Positions 48,365-58,394 are shown, counted from the stretch's first letter. The stretch is 64,000 nt of DNA from Granulicella paludicola (GCF_025685545.1 NZ_JAGSYC010000022.1:1-64000), one strand, 5' to 3'. Notes: generated from the sequence alone by a model not told the origin. Made by a program: numbers and translations.

Positions 48365-49486
48365 TTAGCTGCCCTCGATGGATCCATCGGCACGGAACCG
48401 CGGAGCTGCATTCTGCGGATCGAGATGCAGACTCAAAAACTCTGCCTCCGTCGCCGCATCCTTACCCCGCATCACCCGGATCAACGCCCGTCCACCACCC
48501 AGGAACAGCCCCAGCAGCACCGCCGCCAGTCCCATCACTCCGGTGAATACCAGAATGTTCGTCAGCAGGCTGTAAGTCTTCTTCACTTCTACCTGAAACA
48601 CCGGCGGCATGTCCTTATCGAAGCTCAGCATCTGCTTCAAATGGATGTTCTCGATCATCCGCTGCGCTTCGTCGGCGGAAAACGTCCCCTCCGCCAGCAG
48701 CACCAGCTCACCCTCGCGGCGCACCTTGCCCTCCTTGCCAGCCGACATCTCCTTCACAGCCTTGGCATAGCTCCCCGCAATTGTCGGCGTGGGATACAGC
48801 AGGATCGTCAGCGTCTCCTTGCCCCGTTTGTCGTCATACTGCGCCGTCACGGCCTCGGCAGACTTCTCCCAGCCCAACTGCTGGGCAGGCAGCACGCCGC
48901 CCTCCGCAGCGTAACTGGACGCTCCCAGGGCGTATCGCAGGCTACCGGCGACCAGCCCTTTCTCCGGAACCAGCGTCGGCAGCAGCGCAGCCATACCTTT
49001 TGTCCCGATCGCCTTCGGCAAACCCGCAGCCAGCGGCTTCAAAGAAGCTGTATCGGTCGTCCCGTTCACCAGCACCAGCGTAGTGCCCTCGATAAACAGC
49101 ACCACACCATCCCCCACAGCGTCCTGCGAGCCCAGGTCCTTCCCCGGCTTCATACCCGGCTTCGCCAGCACCGTGAACGCGCTGTAGGCCCCTGTGCGGT
49201 CGCCAAACTGGATCGCCTCGACGTGGATCTTCCTGCCGCCACTCTCGTAGTCAGCCACCGCCGACCGCTGCGGAGAACACTCCGTCAGCGCCGCCTTGTT
49301 CGCATTGGCCAGAGAAAAATCAGGCACAGCTCCCGGCCCGGCAGCCGTCTTCCAGGCACCAAAGCTCGCAGGCAGCAGTGGAGCGTCAGGCTCCGTGATC
49401 GCCACGCTCGCCTGCCCAAAGGCGCTCATCCCAGCCGCCAACATACCCACAACCACGCCACCGCAGAAGAACCGAGACAATCTCAT
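48365..49486 (-). CDS. DUF6599-type secreted/membrane protein
   Basis: A 373-residue protein with a signal peptide (FCGGVVVGMLAAGMSAFGQA), a periplasmic domain (FGAWKTAAGPGAVPDFSLAN, SYAAEGGVLPAQQLGWEKSA) and a C-terminal membrane segment (ILVFTGVMGLAAVLLGLFLG) followed by a short cytoplasmic tail. I associate this layout with DUF6599 proteins common in Acidobacteria. The function is unknown. Its transcript would run toward the sRNA region. Confidence 0.75.
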   Translation of the reverse strand: MRLSRFFCGGVVVGMLAAGMSAFGQASVAITEPDAPLLPASFGAWKTAAGPGAVPDFSLANANKAALTECSPQRSAVADYESGGRKIHVEAIQFGDRTGAYSAFTVLAKPGMKPGKDLGSQDAVGDGVVLFIEGTTLVLVNGTTDTASLKPLAAGLPKAIGTKGMAALLPTLVPEKGLVAGSLRYALGASSYAAEGGVLPAQQLGWEKSAEAVTAQYDDKRGKETLTILLYPTPTIAGSYAKAVKEMSAGKEGKVRREGELVLLAEGTFSADEAQRMIENIHLKQMLSFDKDMPPVFQVEVKKTYSLLTNILVFTGVMGLAAVLLGLFLGGGRALIRVMRGKDAATEAEFLSLHLDPQNAAPRFRADGSIEGS

Positions 49487-49680
49487 ACAGAACTCAGACT
49501 ACAGGAACACCCATTTTGTTCCCGCCCCCGCCACATATCTGCAACCAGAGCAAAATTCTCCACCCAACAAAACATCCCCCGCTTTTCTTGCAACCTGACG
49601 ACTGCTTCATTTCTTTGCCATCCCAAAGGGAATCTGCTTCCGCTGTTGCCCTTGCCCTTGCCCTCGCCCTTTCGTTTGTC

Positions 49681-49703
49681 ATTCCGCAGCGAAGCGGAGG
49701 AAT
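49681..49703. repeat. REP-like palindromic repeat
   Basis: ATTCCGC and GCGG then AGGAAT form an imperfect palindrome around AGCGAA, inside a 516-base gap that holds no gene. Sequences of this type are scattered between genes in related genomes, to my knowledge. A G-rich run (G6-A-G6) lies at about 49985-49998 near the amidase stop. The rest of the gap shows nothing else. Confidence 0.45.
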
Positions 49704-50002
49704 CTGCATTTGTCCTTGGCTCTTTCGTCTGCCTTTTCGTCGAATAGCAGCACTCCATCCGCGCCGCGCCAAAAGCTGTCAAGCGCCGAACGACGCAACC
49801 TACTCATTCAAAAGCAAATAGAGATGCATGTTTGCTTCATTCAAAACGCTATAATTAAGTAAAGGGGCAAAAAGGAATTGCCCACCCCATCCTGCGGTCT
49901 TGCAGACCTAAAGTCCTTCCCTTCAAGGCTTTACGCATCCAAGCCCGCCATAAACCCAAAAGAATCAAGACTATGCTGAAAACAAGGGGGGAGGGGGGTA
50001 GA

Positions 50003-52345
50003 TTACCGCGCCGCCCGCTCCGTGACCCCAACCTTGCCCTTCACTGGCTGAGCATCGTGGTTGATCGCGCTCTCGTACTTCGCCACACCTTTGTAAAGGC
50101 TCTCAGCGACACGCTCGCGATACTCAGGCGTCTGCAACTGCTCCGCATCATCCGGATTCGTCACAAAACTGATCTCCGCCAAAATCGAAGGCATGTTCGC
50201 TCCAATCAGCACCACAAACGGAGCCTTCTTCACGCCGCGATCCTTCAAACCATCGTTGCCCTTCCGTAAACCGCCATACAGCGACTGATCTACATCCGCG
50301 GCCAGCTCATGGCTCTCGTCGATCTTGTCCTTCAACGCGATCTTCTTCACCAGGTCGCTCAGTTGATGCACGCTCTGCGTCGAAACCGCGTTCTCGCGGC
50401 TTGCAACATTCATCGCCTCCGGATCGCTCGTAAAGTTCAGGTAATACACCTCGACGCCGCGCGCCGAGCTGTCCTGCGAGCTGTTCGCATGCACCGAAAT
50501 GAACAGATCCGCCTGCGCCTTATTCGCAATCGCCGTCCGCGTCTCCAGCGGGATAAACGTGTCGTCCGCGCGGGTATAAACGATCTCCGCGCCCAGGCGA
50601 TCATGCAGCAGCTTACCCAGTCGCAGCGCCACATCGAGCACCACGTCCTTTTCCTGGATCCCGCCAGCGCCGAGCGTGCCCGAATCGTGTCCGCCGTGGC
50701 CTGCATCGATCACAATGCGCCCAATCTTCAGTCCCAGCGCGCGCATCAGCGTTGTCTCACTCGCGCCCGAACTCTCCGTAATCGGCGCAGCCGCCTCGAC
50801 AGGGCCAGCCTTCACCGGTTTCGTACCATCGGTCGTAGCACCAACATTCGCCGCTGCCATCATCCGAGGGCTGCGATAGTGATCGCCCGTCTGCGCCGCA
50901 ATGCCAGATGAAACAGGCAGCGATGTCGGTTTCCTCGTCGCAGCCACTCGCCCCGTCTGCTCGCTCACGGCAGCCACATCGTCACCGTTGCTTGCCAAAC
51001 TTTTTGTCACCGTATTCGGCACAGGCTTCGCCGTCGTCGGTCGCGTCGGAATCACCACACGCGGCTGAGGAACAGTCGCCTTAGTCGTCGCCGTGCGCGC
51101 AGGCAGACCGAAGCTCGCGCTTCCATCTGTCACAGGCATCGGAGGCAGACTCGAAACCTCGACTCCGTTCCGCGCACCGGGAGCATTGTTCGAAACCATC
51201 GTCGGCACACTAGAAGCCGCAGGCACCCGCTCGATCGGCGCAGGATTCGCGCTCACCATCGTCGGAATAGAACTTTCTTCTACTCCCTGTTCCCTATTCC
51301 CTGCTCCCTGCTTCCCGTGGATATCAATAATCAGACGTTCCGGGTTCGGTAGCAGGAACGCCGAATACGTCCCGACCTCGTGAACGTCGAGCACCACGCG
51401 CGTGCTTCCGTTCGGAAGCTGTGCCGCTCGAATGTTATTCAGCAAACCGCCATCGGTCACAGCGAAGCTCTTACCCTGCAACTCAGCCGCCAGTTTCACA
51501 TCGTGCAGATCGAAGAAGATGCGGTCCGGACCCTGTACGCGCACAGCCTGGTAGGCAACATCCTGCTCGTCGGTACCCAGATCGATGGCCACACGCGTAT
51601 ATGAGCCAGTCGACCAGTGACGAATTGCCGTGACAGTTGCCACGGCATTCGAAGGCGGCGGCAAAGGCCTCGTGGGCACTACAACATCTTTCACCGGCAC
51701 GACGGTCGGCTGCACCATTCTCGGCGCAGCTTCGGCCTCGACAGGCCGACTCTCCGATCGATTCGCTCCGCGCTTCGGCACCACCATCACCACCGCGCTC
51801 TCGCGTGCAGCCTTCGCTGCCGAGCTCCGCGGATAATCCCGCAGCAGCACGGCCCGCACAGTCCGAGCCTCGGTCGAGTCTTCAGCATCGTTCAAAAGTT
51901 CCAGCGCCTGCCCCAGCGCGCGCGGTGAGCCGCTCGGATTTGGATACGCTTTCGCCAGAAATTCATATTGCCGCGCCGCATCGTGCAGACTCTTACGGTC
52001 CTCGAGCTCATGACCCTCTTCGGCCAGCAGCTGCGCCACTTGCTCCACGGCGCGCCCGGCATGAACCTCCGCCGGATCATCGTGATAGATCGTCCGGAAC
52101 TTGTCCATCACCCGCGCAAATTCGATCTGCGTGTGCCTGCTCTTCGGCTGCGCCTCAAACAACGTTCTGGCCCGCAGGGCTTCATCCCACGCACTTACAG
52201 GAGCAGCATGCGCCCGCCGCGCCACATTGCCCGTCTCCAACCCGAACGCAGTCGCAGCGGTTCCACTCGTCACCAGCCCTAACCCCAGCGCCGCTCCCGC
52301 TACCCAACGTTCACGAACCCGACTTCTCTGACTCTGCATACGCAT
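50003..52345 (-). CDS. N-acetylmuramoyl-L-alanine amidase with AMIN domain
   Basis: A 780-residue cell-wall hydrolase. After an N-terminal hydrophobic leader and a TPR-like helical region (about 30-190), an AMIN domain follows (YTRVAIDLGTDEQDVAYQAV, NGSTRVVLDVHEVGTYSAFL), then a Pro/Thr-rich linker of about 180 residues, then Amidase_3: VIDAGHGGHDSGTLG with the first zinc His, a conserved Glu in QEKDVVLDVAL, and DLFISVHANSS with another His. It cleaves the stem peptide from glycan during division. The C-terminal catalytic motifs are intact; the linker is unusually long. Confidence 0.92.
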   Translation of the reverse strand: MRMQSQRSRVRERWVAGAALGLGLVTSGTAATAFGLETGNVARRAHAAPVSAWDEALRARTLFEAQPKSRHTQIEFARVMDKFRTIYHDDPAEVHAGRAVEQVAQLLAEEGHELEDRKSLHDAARQYEFLAKAYPNPSGSPRALGQALELLNDAEDSTEARTVRAVLLRDYPRSSAAKAARESAVVMVVPKRGANRSESRPVEAEAAPRMVQPTVVPVKDVVVPTRPLPPPSNAVATVTAIRHWSTGSYTRVAIDLGTDEQDVAYQAVRVQGPDRIFFDLHDVKLAAELQGKSFAVTDGGLLNNIRAAQLPNGSTRVVLDVHEVGTYSAFLLPNPERLIIDIHGKQGAGNREQGVEESSIPTMVSANPAPIERVPAASSVPTMVSNNAPGARNGVEVSSLPPMPVTDGSASFGLPARTATTKATVPQPRVVIPTRPTTAKPVPNTVTKSLASNGDDVAAVSEQTGRVAATRKPTSLPVSSGIAAQTGDHYRSPRMMAAANVGATTDGTKPVKAGPVEAAAPITESSGASETTLMRALGLKIGRIVIDAGHGGHDSGTLGAGGIQEKDVVLDVALRLGKLLHDRLGAEIVYTRADDTFIPLETRTAIANKAQADLFISVHANSSQDSSARGVEVYYLNFTSDPEAMNVASRENAVSTQSVHQLSDLVKKIALKDKIDESHELAADVDQSLYGGLRKGNDGLKDRGVKKAPFVVLIGANMPSILAEISFVTNPDDAEQLQTPEYRERVAESLYKGVAKYESAINHDAQPVKGKVGVTERAAR

Positions 52346-52521
52346 ATCCCATCTTCAGTCTAGGTTTGTTCGATGCCCGTTTGCCCTTCAAACCTACGGC
52401 AGGTAACTCATCCGATAACCCACAGGTTCCTCTCTCGCAAAAGACTCGTTCTGGCCCTCTTGCTGTCGTCCTCTCCTCTACCCGCTCGAAATCAAATCCG
52501 CTATCCTCATTTTTAGCGCCC

Positions 52522-53103
52522 ATGCTCGATCTTCCCCAGATCCTTCGACTCCACGACGCGGCCAACGAACACGGCCACGACGCCCTGCTGGCGCCCGCGC
52601 ATCCGAACTCGCCGCTCGAAGAACTCATCCTCGCCCAGCACCAGGCCAACTTCGATCTGTGGCACGAGGAGGACAAGGCACGCGATCCTGACGTCTCAGA
52701 CGCGACCATCGTCACCTTGAAACGCTCCATCGACCGCCTGAATCAGCGCCGCAACGATCTCGTGGAACAGATCGACCTCGCGCTGCTCGAAGCCGTACCG
52801 CAAAACGACCTCGCTCCGCTGCACTCGGAAACTCCCGGTCTCATCATCGACCGGCTCTCAATTTTGTCTCTCAAGCTCTTCCATACCGAAGAACAGTTGC
52901 ACCGCGGCACACCCGAGCACCGCGCCGCCAACCAGCTTCGCCTCCTCCAGTTGAGCGAACAGCGCGCCGATCTGGCAGCCTGCCTTTTCCACCTTTGGGT
53001 GGAGATTGGTGCCGGACAGCGGCGGTTCAAGCTCTACCGCCAGCTGAAAATGTACAACGATCCGGCCCTCAATCCCGTCCTATACGGCAAGACACCCGCT
53101 TGA
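52522..53103 (+). CDS. DUF4254 domain-containing protein
   Basis: A 193-residue helical protein matching DUF4254 features: LEELILAQHQANFDLWHEED near the N terminus, NDLVEQIDLALLEAV, and PGLIIDRLSILSLKLFHTEE. Length is typical (about 190-200). The start at 52522 follows from the family N terminus; a much longer open frame upstream is antisense to the amidase gene and is not real. Members are often near LPS or cell-envelope genes, but no activity is established. Confidence 0.82.
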   Translation: MLDLPQILRLHDAANEHGHDALLAPAHPNSPLEELILAQHQANFDLWHEEDKARDPDVSDATIVTLKRSIDRLNQRRNDLVEQIDLALLEAVPQNDLAPLHSETPGLIIDRLSILSLKLFHTEEQLHRGTPEHRAANQLRLLQLSEQRADLAACLFHLWVEIGAGQRRFKLYRQLKMYNDPALNPVLYGKTPA

Positions 53104-53246
53104 ACGGAAGCCAACTCCCCTATACAGTTGACCCATCGCCACATACACTCGTATAAAACCGAGACGAGTTTATTTATCCGTTTGCTGTTCTACACTCTCC
53201 GCCAGGTCCTACAGCGCTCCACCAAGCCAAGCAACGACGAGAAAAT

Positions 53247-53855
53247 ATGGCAACGAAGTCCGCTACAAACAATACCGTGAAGACGACCATTCAGACCGCA
53301 GCCAGCGGCAAGTCCTCCCCGGCACCTAAAAAAACTCCACGCACCCTCGCCGGCGACCTACGCCCGGTCGACGACGCGACCCGCAAGTCGCTGCTGTCTC
53401 ACTATGAGGCCGCGATCAAACTCGTCCATGCGAACAAGTTCGATAAGGCTCACGAAGCCTTCACGAAGTTGCTCCCTGACGCGCCGGCCGACATCGCTCC
53501 CAGCATTCGCATGTACGTCAATACCTGCGAAGCCGAGATCGCCAAAGGAGCTGCGAAGTTCTCCAACACCGAAGAGCGTTACGATTACGCCATCTCGTTG
53601 TTGAATCAAGGTCACTACGAGGACGCGCGCGAGCACTTCGAAGAGATCCTGAAGCAGAACAGGAACGCCGACTACGCCTTCTATGGCATGGCGCTGCTGG
53701 CGGCCATGACCTGCGACTCGCCGCGCTGCATTGAGCACCTCGCCGAGGCAATCCGCCTGAACTCCCAGAATCGCCTGCAGGCGCGCAATGACTCTGACTT
53801 CGAGTCCGTGGCCGACGATCCGAGCTTCACCGAGCTCCTTTATCCCGAGTCCTAG
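53247..53855 (+). CDS. TPR-repeat protein
   Basis: A 202-residue protein with a low-complexity Lys/Thr/Pro-rich N terminus and three to four helical repeats of TPR type (AIKLVHANKFDKAHEAFTKL, ISLLNQGHYEDAREHFEEIL, YAFYGMALLAAMTCDSPRCI). It probably mediates protein-protein contacts. It stands alone, 143 bases after the DUF4254 gene and 81 bases before yvcK. Confidence 0.8.
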   Translation: MATKSATNNTVKTTIQTAASGKSSPAPKKTPRTLAGDLRPVDDATRKSLLSHYEAAIKLVHANKFDKAHEAFTKLLPDAPADIAPSIRMYVNTCEAEIAKGAAKFSNTEERYDYAISLLNQGHYEDAREHFEEILKQNRNADYAFYGMALLAAMTCDSPRCIEHLAEAIRLNSQNRLQARNDSDFESVADDPSFTELLYPES

Positions 53856-53936
53856 CGATCGGCTCCGCTGCAATATTCATCGCAGCGCTTCCTTCCTTCC
53901 GTGCATCCAAAGCCTGAAGAAAGGCTGAAAGAACGC

Positions 53937-54956
53937 ATGTCTGATTCCCGCCAACTTCGCGTCGTCGCCATCGGCGGCGGGACTGGACTGTCCACCCTGT
54001 TGCGCGGACTGAAGCGCTATACCGCTTCACCCGCAGGAACGACGCCAGCCGGCGATCCGGCATGTCCCGACCTACCCTGCCTCATCCGCGACCTCTCCGC
54101 CATCGTCACCGTCACCGACGACGGTGGCTCCTCCGGTCGCCTGCGTGAAGACCTGAACATGCTGCCCCCCGGCGACGTGCGCAACTGCATGGTTGCGTTA
54201 TCGGAAGACGAGCACCTCCTTAGCCGCCTCTTTCAGCATCGCTTCAAGCATGGCGACTTGAACGGTCACAGCTTCGGCAACCTTTTCCTCGCTGCGTTGA
54301 CGGAGATCTCCGGCGACTTCGCGCAGGCAGTCCAGACCTCGTCGCAGATTCTCGCAACACGCGGCCGCATCTATCCGTCAACGACGGAAAATGCCACGAT
54401 CTCCGCCCGCATGGACGACGGCTCACTTGTCGAGGGTGAGACCAACATCACGGCCAGCAAACAGACCATCCGCGAACTGATGCTGACTCCGCATGACGCC
54501 GCGCCGCTGCCGGAGACCCTTGATGCCATCGCCGCCGCCGACCTGATCACGCTCGGCCCCGGATCGCTGTATACCTCGCTGATTACCAACCTGCTGGTGC
54601 GGGGAATTCCCGAAGCTATCGCCGCGTCGCAGGCCACGCGCGTCTACATCTGCAACCTGATGACGCAGGCGAACGAGTCGCTCGGATTGAGCGCAGCGCA
54701 ACACATCGAGAAGATCCTCGACCACGCCGGAGAACAAATCTTCGACTACGCGCTCATCAATACCGCCCCCATCGGCGGTGCCACGTTGGAGCAGTATGCT
54801 CGAGAAGGCCAGACGCCTATCACCGCTGACCTTGAACGTATCCGCAAGCTGGGCATCGAGCCTATCACTGGCAACTTTCTGCACGAGGGCGACGTGCTGC
54901 GCCACAACTATGACCGCGTAGCAGAGACGGTGCTGAATCTGGCTCTCAAGCGTTAG
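53937..54956 (+). CDS. yvcK: YvcK-family gluconeogenesis/cell-shape factor
   Basis: A 339-residue protein with the nucleotide-binding signature VAIGGGTGLSTLLRGLK at the N terminus, IVTVTDDGGSSGRLREDLN, GDVRNCMVALSEDEHLLSRL and ITLGPGSLYTSLITNLLVRG. This is the YvcK/CofD-like fold that binds UDP-sugars and affects central carbon and envelope metabolism. The ATG at 53937 is used; a GTG at 53901 would add twelve unsupported residues. Its end overlaps the convergent P450 gene by 11 bases. Confidence 0.92.
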   Translation: MSDSRQLRVVAIGGGTGLSTLLRGLKRYTASPAGTTPAGDPACPDLPCLIRDLSAIVTVTDDGGSSGRLREDLNMLPPGDVRNCMVALSEDEHLLSRLFQHRFKHGDLNGHSFGNLFLAALTEISGDFAQAVQTSSQILATRGRIYPSTTENATISARMDDGSLVEGETNITASKQTIRELMLTPHDAAPLPETLDAIAAADLITLGPGSLYTSLITNLLVRGIPEAIAASQATRVYICNLMTQANESLGLSAAQHIEKILDHAGEQIFDYALINTAPIGGATLEQYAREGQTPITADLERIRKLGIEPITGNFLHEGDVLRHNYDRVAETVLNLALKR

Positions 54957-56319
54957 CTCCGTACGCTGTACTGCTTTCCATGGTCGGGATGTGACGAACT
55001 TCTGCGCACCGAACTCGCACCTTCACTCCAACAGGCCGGTTCGTGAAGACGGCATTCCTCTCCATCACAATCCCAGCGAGACTTTGCTGCTCGACATCGA
55101 ACCGCCGAAAGAATGCGACTAGAAGCAAGATCGCCTCCACGCGCGCCAAGGCGTGCCCCGGACAGCGCTGCGGACCGAATCCAAAGGGAAGGTAGTGCTG
55201 CGTCTGCTCCAGGGTCAAGGGCCGCAGAAAGCGCTCTGGCCTGAACGCTCGTGGATCGCCCCAGATGCTCCTGCGCATATGTCCGAGCAGCGGCAGATAG
55301 CGGATAGCTGTCCCCTTCAGCACGTGCACGGGGCATCGCGAAGACGGTTGTCTGCCCTCAAGCTGGTACTCGGTTTCCGTCTCACGCAACATCGTAGGCA
55401 CGACGGTGTGCCGCCGCAGGGCCTCGCGAAATACGGCATGAATATACGGATATTGCTCTGTCAGCGCGCCTGCGCCGCTCGGACCTCTGGCCTCGTCCAC
55501 CACTCGCTCGCGTATCTCAGGACTGCCTGCAATCTCTGCGATCGCTGTCGTCAACGCAGAGGCAGTCGTTTCGATACCGGCAACGAACAGCATGAAGTAC
55601 TCCGAAGCTATCCGGCAAAGCGCCTCCTTTTGTCCCAGAGCGGCGTACCGCGCGCTCATCTGTTCAAACAGCGCGGAACGCCGACCCGACAGTTCCATCT
55701 CCGCCACGCGTTCGTCCAGCCACGCAAACATCTCGCGCGTCGCGCTACGCTGACTACGGTGCAGAAAGATCGGCTGTCGCGCTCCTAATCGCATCGCTCC
55801 AAAGAGATACGCCGTCTGCCGGTTCATCCGCGCCGAAATCGTGGCAGGGCGCACCTCGGTCGCCGCGGTCAGAGTTCTTTCGACCCACTCGGCCTCGGCT
55901 AACGGCAGCGTCTCACCGAACATCAGGTGACCGAGCGCACTGGTAGCTACGGCCCGCATCAACGGCTCAATCTCCACCGCGAGCACACCCTCGCCTACCC
56001 GCCGCGCCACCCGCTCGAACGCCACCTTAGCTACGTCCAGGATGACTTCCGCATATTCACCCTCAACAAGCCGCGGTTGCAACGCGAGATCAACCACTGC
56101 GCGCGTGCGGCGCCATTCCTCACCGTCGGCCACGATCATCACCTTATGCCGCATCGCCACGCTAAGAAAACGCACCAGCGGTCGATACCGCACCGGCTGA
56201 TAGCGCGCAAATAGTCGCTTGAGAAAGTCGAGGGAGTGAACGTCGAGTTCGTTTCCGCCGACTCCGACCTTCAACGTAAACTCGCCGAGCCGTCCGAGTC
56301 CTGTAGATTTGCTCTCCAT
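54946..56319 (-). CDS. cytochrome P450
   Basis: A 457-residue haem monooxygenase. The I-helix motif is MLFVAGIETTASALT, the K-helix ExxR is VFREALRRH, and the haem-ligand loop is LPFGFGPQRCPGHALARVEA with the Cys thiolate. It lacks a membrane anchor. The substrate cannot be told from sequence and no ferredoxin gene is adjacent. It is transcribed toward yvcK and overlaps it slightly at the 3' end. Confidence 0.93.
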   Translation of the reverse strand: MESKSTGLGRLGEFTLKVGVGGNELDVHSLDFLKRLFARYQPVRYRPLVRFLSVAMRHKVMIVADGEEWRRTRAVVDLALQPRLVEGEYAEVILDVAKVAFERVARRVGEGVLAVEIEPLMRAVATSALGHLMFGETLPLAEAEWVERTLTAATEVRPATISARMNRQTAYLFGAMRLGARQPIFLHRSQRSATREMFAWLDERVAEMELSGRRSALFEQMSARYAALGQKEALCRIASEYFMLFVAGIETTASALTTAIAEIAGSPEIRERVVDEARGPSGAGALTEQYPYIHAVFREALRRHTVVPTMLRETETEYQLEGRQPSSRCPVHVLKGTAIRYLPLLGHMRRSIWGDPRAFRPERFLRPLTLEQTQHYLPFGFGPQRCPGHALARVEAILLLVAFFRRFDVEQQSLAGIVMERNAVFTNRPVGVKVRVRCAEVRHIPTMESSTAYGANA

Positions 56320-56411
56320 GAGCGCTACTACAGCACAATCGCTGGCCCGATGTATTTAAAATCGCCTCAATCCCAGCTCAATTTCACAAAAGAGCGACCG
56401 ATTGATCCGGT

Positions 56412-57704
56412 CTACGCGGTGATTGCCACAAGTTTGGGCTGTTCGTCCGCCACAGTGCGCTTCAGCTGGCCGCATGCCGCGTAGATGTCCCGGCCACGCG
56501 GTCTGCGGATGTAGGTCGCAATTCCGCCCTGGATCAGCATCTTCTGGAAGACGGCAACGTCCTCCGCGGTCGGCTGATGGTAGTCGATCCCCGGACCAGG
56601 GTTCCAGACGATCAGGTTGACCTTGGCGCGCAGCCCCGCAAGCAGAGCGAGCACCTCGCGAGCGTGCGCCGGCTGGTCATTCACGCCGCCGAGCAGAACA
56701 TACTCAAATGTCACCCACTCACGCGTGCGCAGCGGAATCTTCAATACTGCATCGAGCAGCTGGGCGATGTTCCACTTGCGCGTGATGGGCATGATCTGCT
56801 CGCGCACCCCGTCGTTCGAAGCGTTCAGCGAGAGCGCGAGCTTCGGCCGCAGCGCCTCCTGCGCGAAGCGCTCGATGCCCGGCAGAATCCCGCTGGTCGA
56901 CACCGTCATACGTGACTCGGGGATGCCGATGCCTTCGACAAGCCGCCGCACGCTGTCCATGAAGTTGTCGTAGTTCAGGAACGGCTCGCCCATCCCCATG
57001 AAGACGAGGTTGATGCGGTCCTTGCCGATCTGGATCTTGTGGCGGTTGAGCACCGCCGCGACCTGCCCGGCGATCTCGCCTGCCGTGAGATTGCGCTTGA
57101 TGCCCAGCTTTGCCGTCAGGCAGAACTGGCAGTTGACCGCGCAACCTACCTGGCTCGAAATGCAGATCGTCGCGCGCCGAAACCCCGTCGCCGCCAGCGT
57201 GCCGAAGTTAGCGCGGTCGCGACCCTCGCCGCGCCGAGACCAATAACCACCATCGCTACTCGTGCCATCCACGGTCTTTCCATTGTCGCCCTGAGCAGAG
57301 CGAAGGACCTGCTTCACCGTTCCGGCGACAGCTTCCTCCGCCGTCTCGATCTCGCCCTTTTCTTCTTCCGCCGCCTCGGACCCATCGCCGCGCTCACCGC
57401 CATCGCCATCCGGCATCCAGACAGTCTCGACGGTCTCACCATCGGCCATGCGCATCAAATAACGCTCGGTGCCATCGACGGAGACTGCCGTCTGCACCAT
57501 CTCAGGCAGGCCAATCGTCCATCCATCAGCCTTCAGCTCGTCGCGCAGCGCCGCCGAGAGCGTAGTCATCTCGTCGATCGTAGCCACGCGCTGTTTGTAG
57601 AGGGCTTCGAAAACCTGGCGCGCACGATACGGCTTCTGCCCAAAGCCCTCCATCAACTCGGTCAGTTCATTGAGGCTATTCCCGAAGAGTGCACGCGATT
57701 CCAT
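56412..57704 (-). CDS. rlmN: 23S rRNA/tRNA adenine-C2 methyltransferase RlmN with insertion
   Basis: A 430-residue radical SAM enzyme that methylates A2503 of 23S rRNA and some tRNAs. The iron-sulfur motif is CAVNCQFC, followed by INLVFMGMGEPFLNYDNFMD and LALSLNASNDGVREQIMPIT; a conserved Cys lies near the end (YAACGQLKRT). Compared with usual lengths of 340-380, about 70 extra residues sit between METVWMPD-like and RATICISSQVGC, low in complexity and acidic. The insertion includes VLRSAQGDN, the translation of a common intergenic repeat. Catalytic residues are retained. Confidence 0.92.
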   Translation of the reverse strand: MESRALFGNSLNELTELMEGFGQKPYRARQVFEALYKQRVATIDEMTTLSAALRDELKADGWTIGLPEMVQTAVSVDGTERYLMRMADGETVETVWMPDGDGGERGDGSEAAEEEKGEIETAEEAVAGTVKQVLRSAQGDNGKTVDGTSSDGGYWSRRGEGRDRANFGTLAATGFRRATICISSQVGCAVNCQFCLTAKLGIKRNLTAGEIAGQVAAVLNRHKIQIGKDRINLVFMGMGEPFLNYDNFMDSVRRLVEGIGIPESRMTVSTSGILPGIERFAQEALRPKLALSLNASNDGVREQIMPITRKWNIAQLLDAVLKIPLRTREWVTFEYVLLGGVNDQPAHAREVLALLAGLRAKVNLIVWNPGPGIDYHQPTAEDVAVFQKMLIQGGIATYIRRPRGRDIYAACGQLKRTVADEQPKLVAITA

Positions 57705-57833
57705 CTATTCAGCATATCTTGTCCTCGAAACTGCTTCATCCTTTGAAAACGGTGTCTCCCTGCTGAAAGTGCTTTCGCAACCACTCGACCCAGTCGAGCC
57801 TGCTCCCTGCATCACAACCTGTAAGGAGTTCTT

Positions 57834-58307
57834 ATGAGCCAGGCAGCAAACATTGCGACACAGAAGAAGATGGGCGAGATCATCAACAGCCACCACTTTG
57901 AGCAGTTGCATGAGGTATTCGCCCCGAACGTGAAGGACCACGACCCGGCCGACGATCAGGGTCCCGGACCTGAAGGCTTCATGCATTGGTTTACCCAGTT
58001 CCACTCTGCCTTTCCTGACTTCAAGATCGCCATCGAACATATGGTTGCAGACGAGGACAACGTAGCCTTCGCCTACACCATCACCGGCACGCAGGATGGC
58101 CCATTCAACGACATTCCCGCGACTGGAAAGAAAATCAAAGTTCGCGGTATGCAGATCTCCAAGTTCAATTCCGATGCAAAAATCTCCGAGCGTTGGGGTG
58201 CTTCGCACGAGGTCGGGATTTTGCAACAGATCGGTGCCATGAAGAAGGTGCCACACCTAGACGAACCACCTGTACTCACCGCACCGGCTTCATCAAATAA
58301 AATTTAG
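57834..58307 (+). CDS. SnoaL-like ester cyclase-type protein
   Basis: A 157-residue alpha+beta barrel protein of the SnoaL/ester cyclase type: VFAPNVKDHDPADDQGPGPE, MHWFTQFHSAFPDFKIAIEH, VAFAYTITGTQDGPFNDIPA. AAGGAG precedes the start. The family includes polyketide cyclases and many proteins of unknown substrate. It is a single gene closed by a terminator at 58324-58353. Confidence 0.82.
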   Translation: MSQAANIATQKKMGEIINSHHFEQLHEVFAPNVKDHDPADDQGPGPEGFMHWFTQFHSAFPDFKIAIEHMVADEDNVAFAYTITGTQDGPFNDIPATGKKIKVRGMQISKFNSDAKISERWGASHEVGILQQIGAMKKVPHLDEPPVLTAPASSNKI

Positions 58308-58323
58308 TGGCTGGATGAATAAC

Positions 58324-58353
58324 GGCCTCCGTCGGTTCGTGCCGACGGAGGCC
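58324..58353. terminator. strong hairpin after the SnoaL-like gene
   Basis: GGCCTCCGTCGG and CCGACGGAGGCC form a perfect 12-bp stem around TTCGTG. The following tract (TTCGTCATTT) is only partly T-rich. It likely ends the SnoaL-like transcript. Confidence 0.7.
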
Positions 58354-58394
58354 TTCGTCATTTCTGCAAACCGAAACACCTCCTACAATTGGCT

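Noticed and set aside
48050-49747. Open frame of 565 codons on the plus strand
   Set aside because: It runs antisense through the DUF6599 gene and the sRNA region, with composition typical of a shadow frame.
51637-52521. Extension of the DUF4254 frame upstream
   Set aside because: The part before 52522 is antisense to the amidase gene and shows no DUF4254 similarity; the ATG at 52522 matches the family start.
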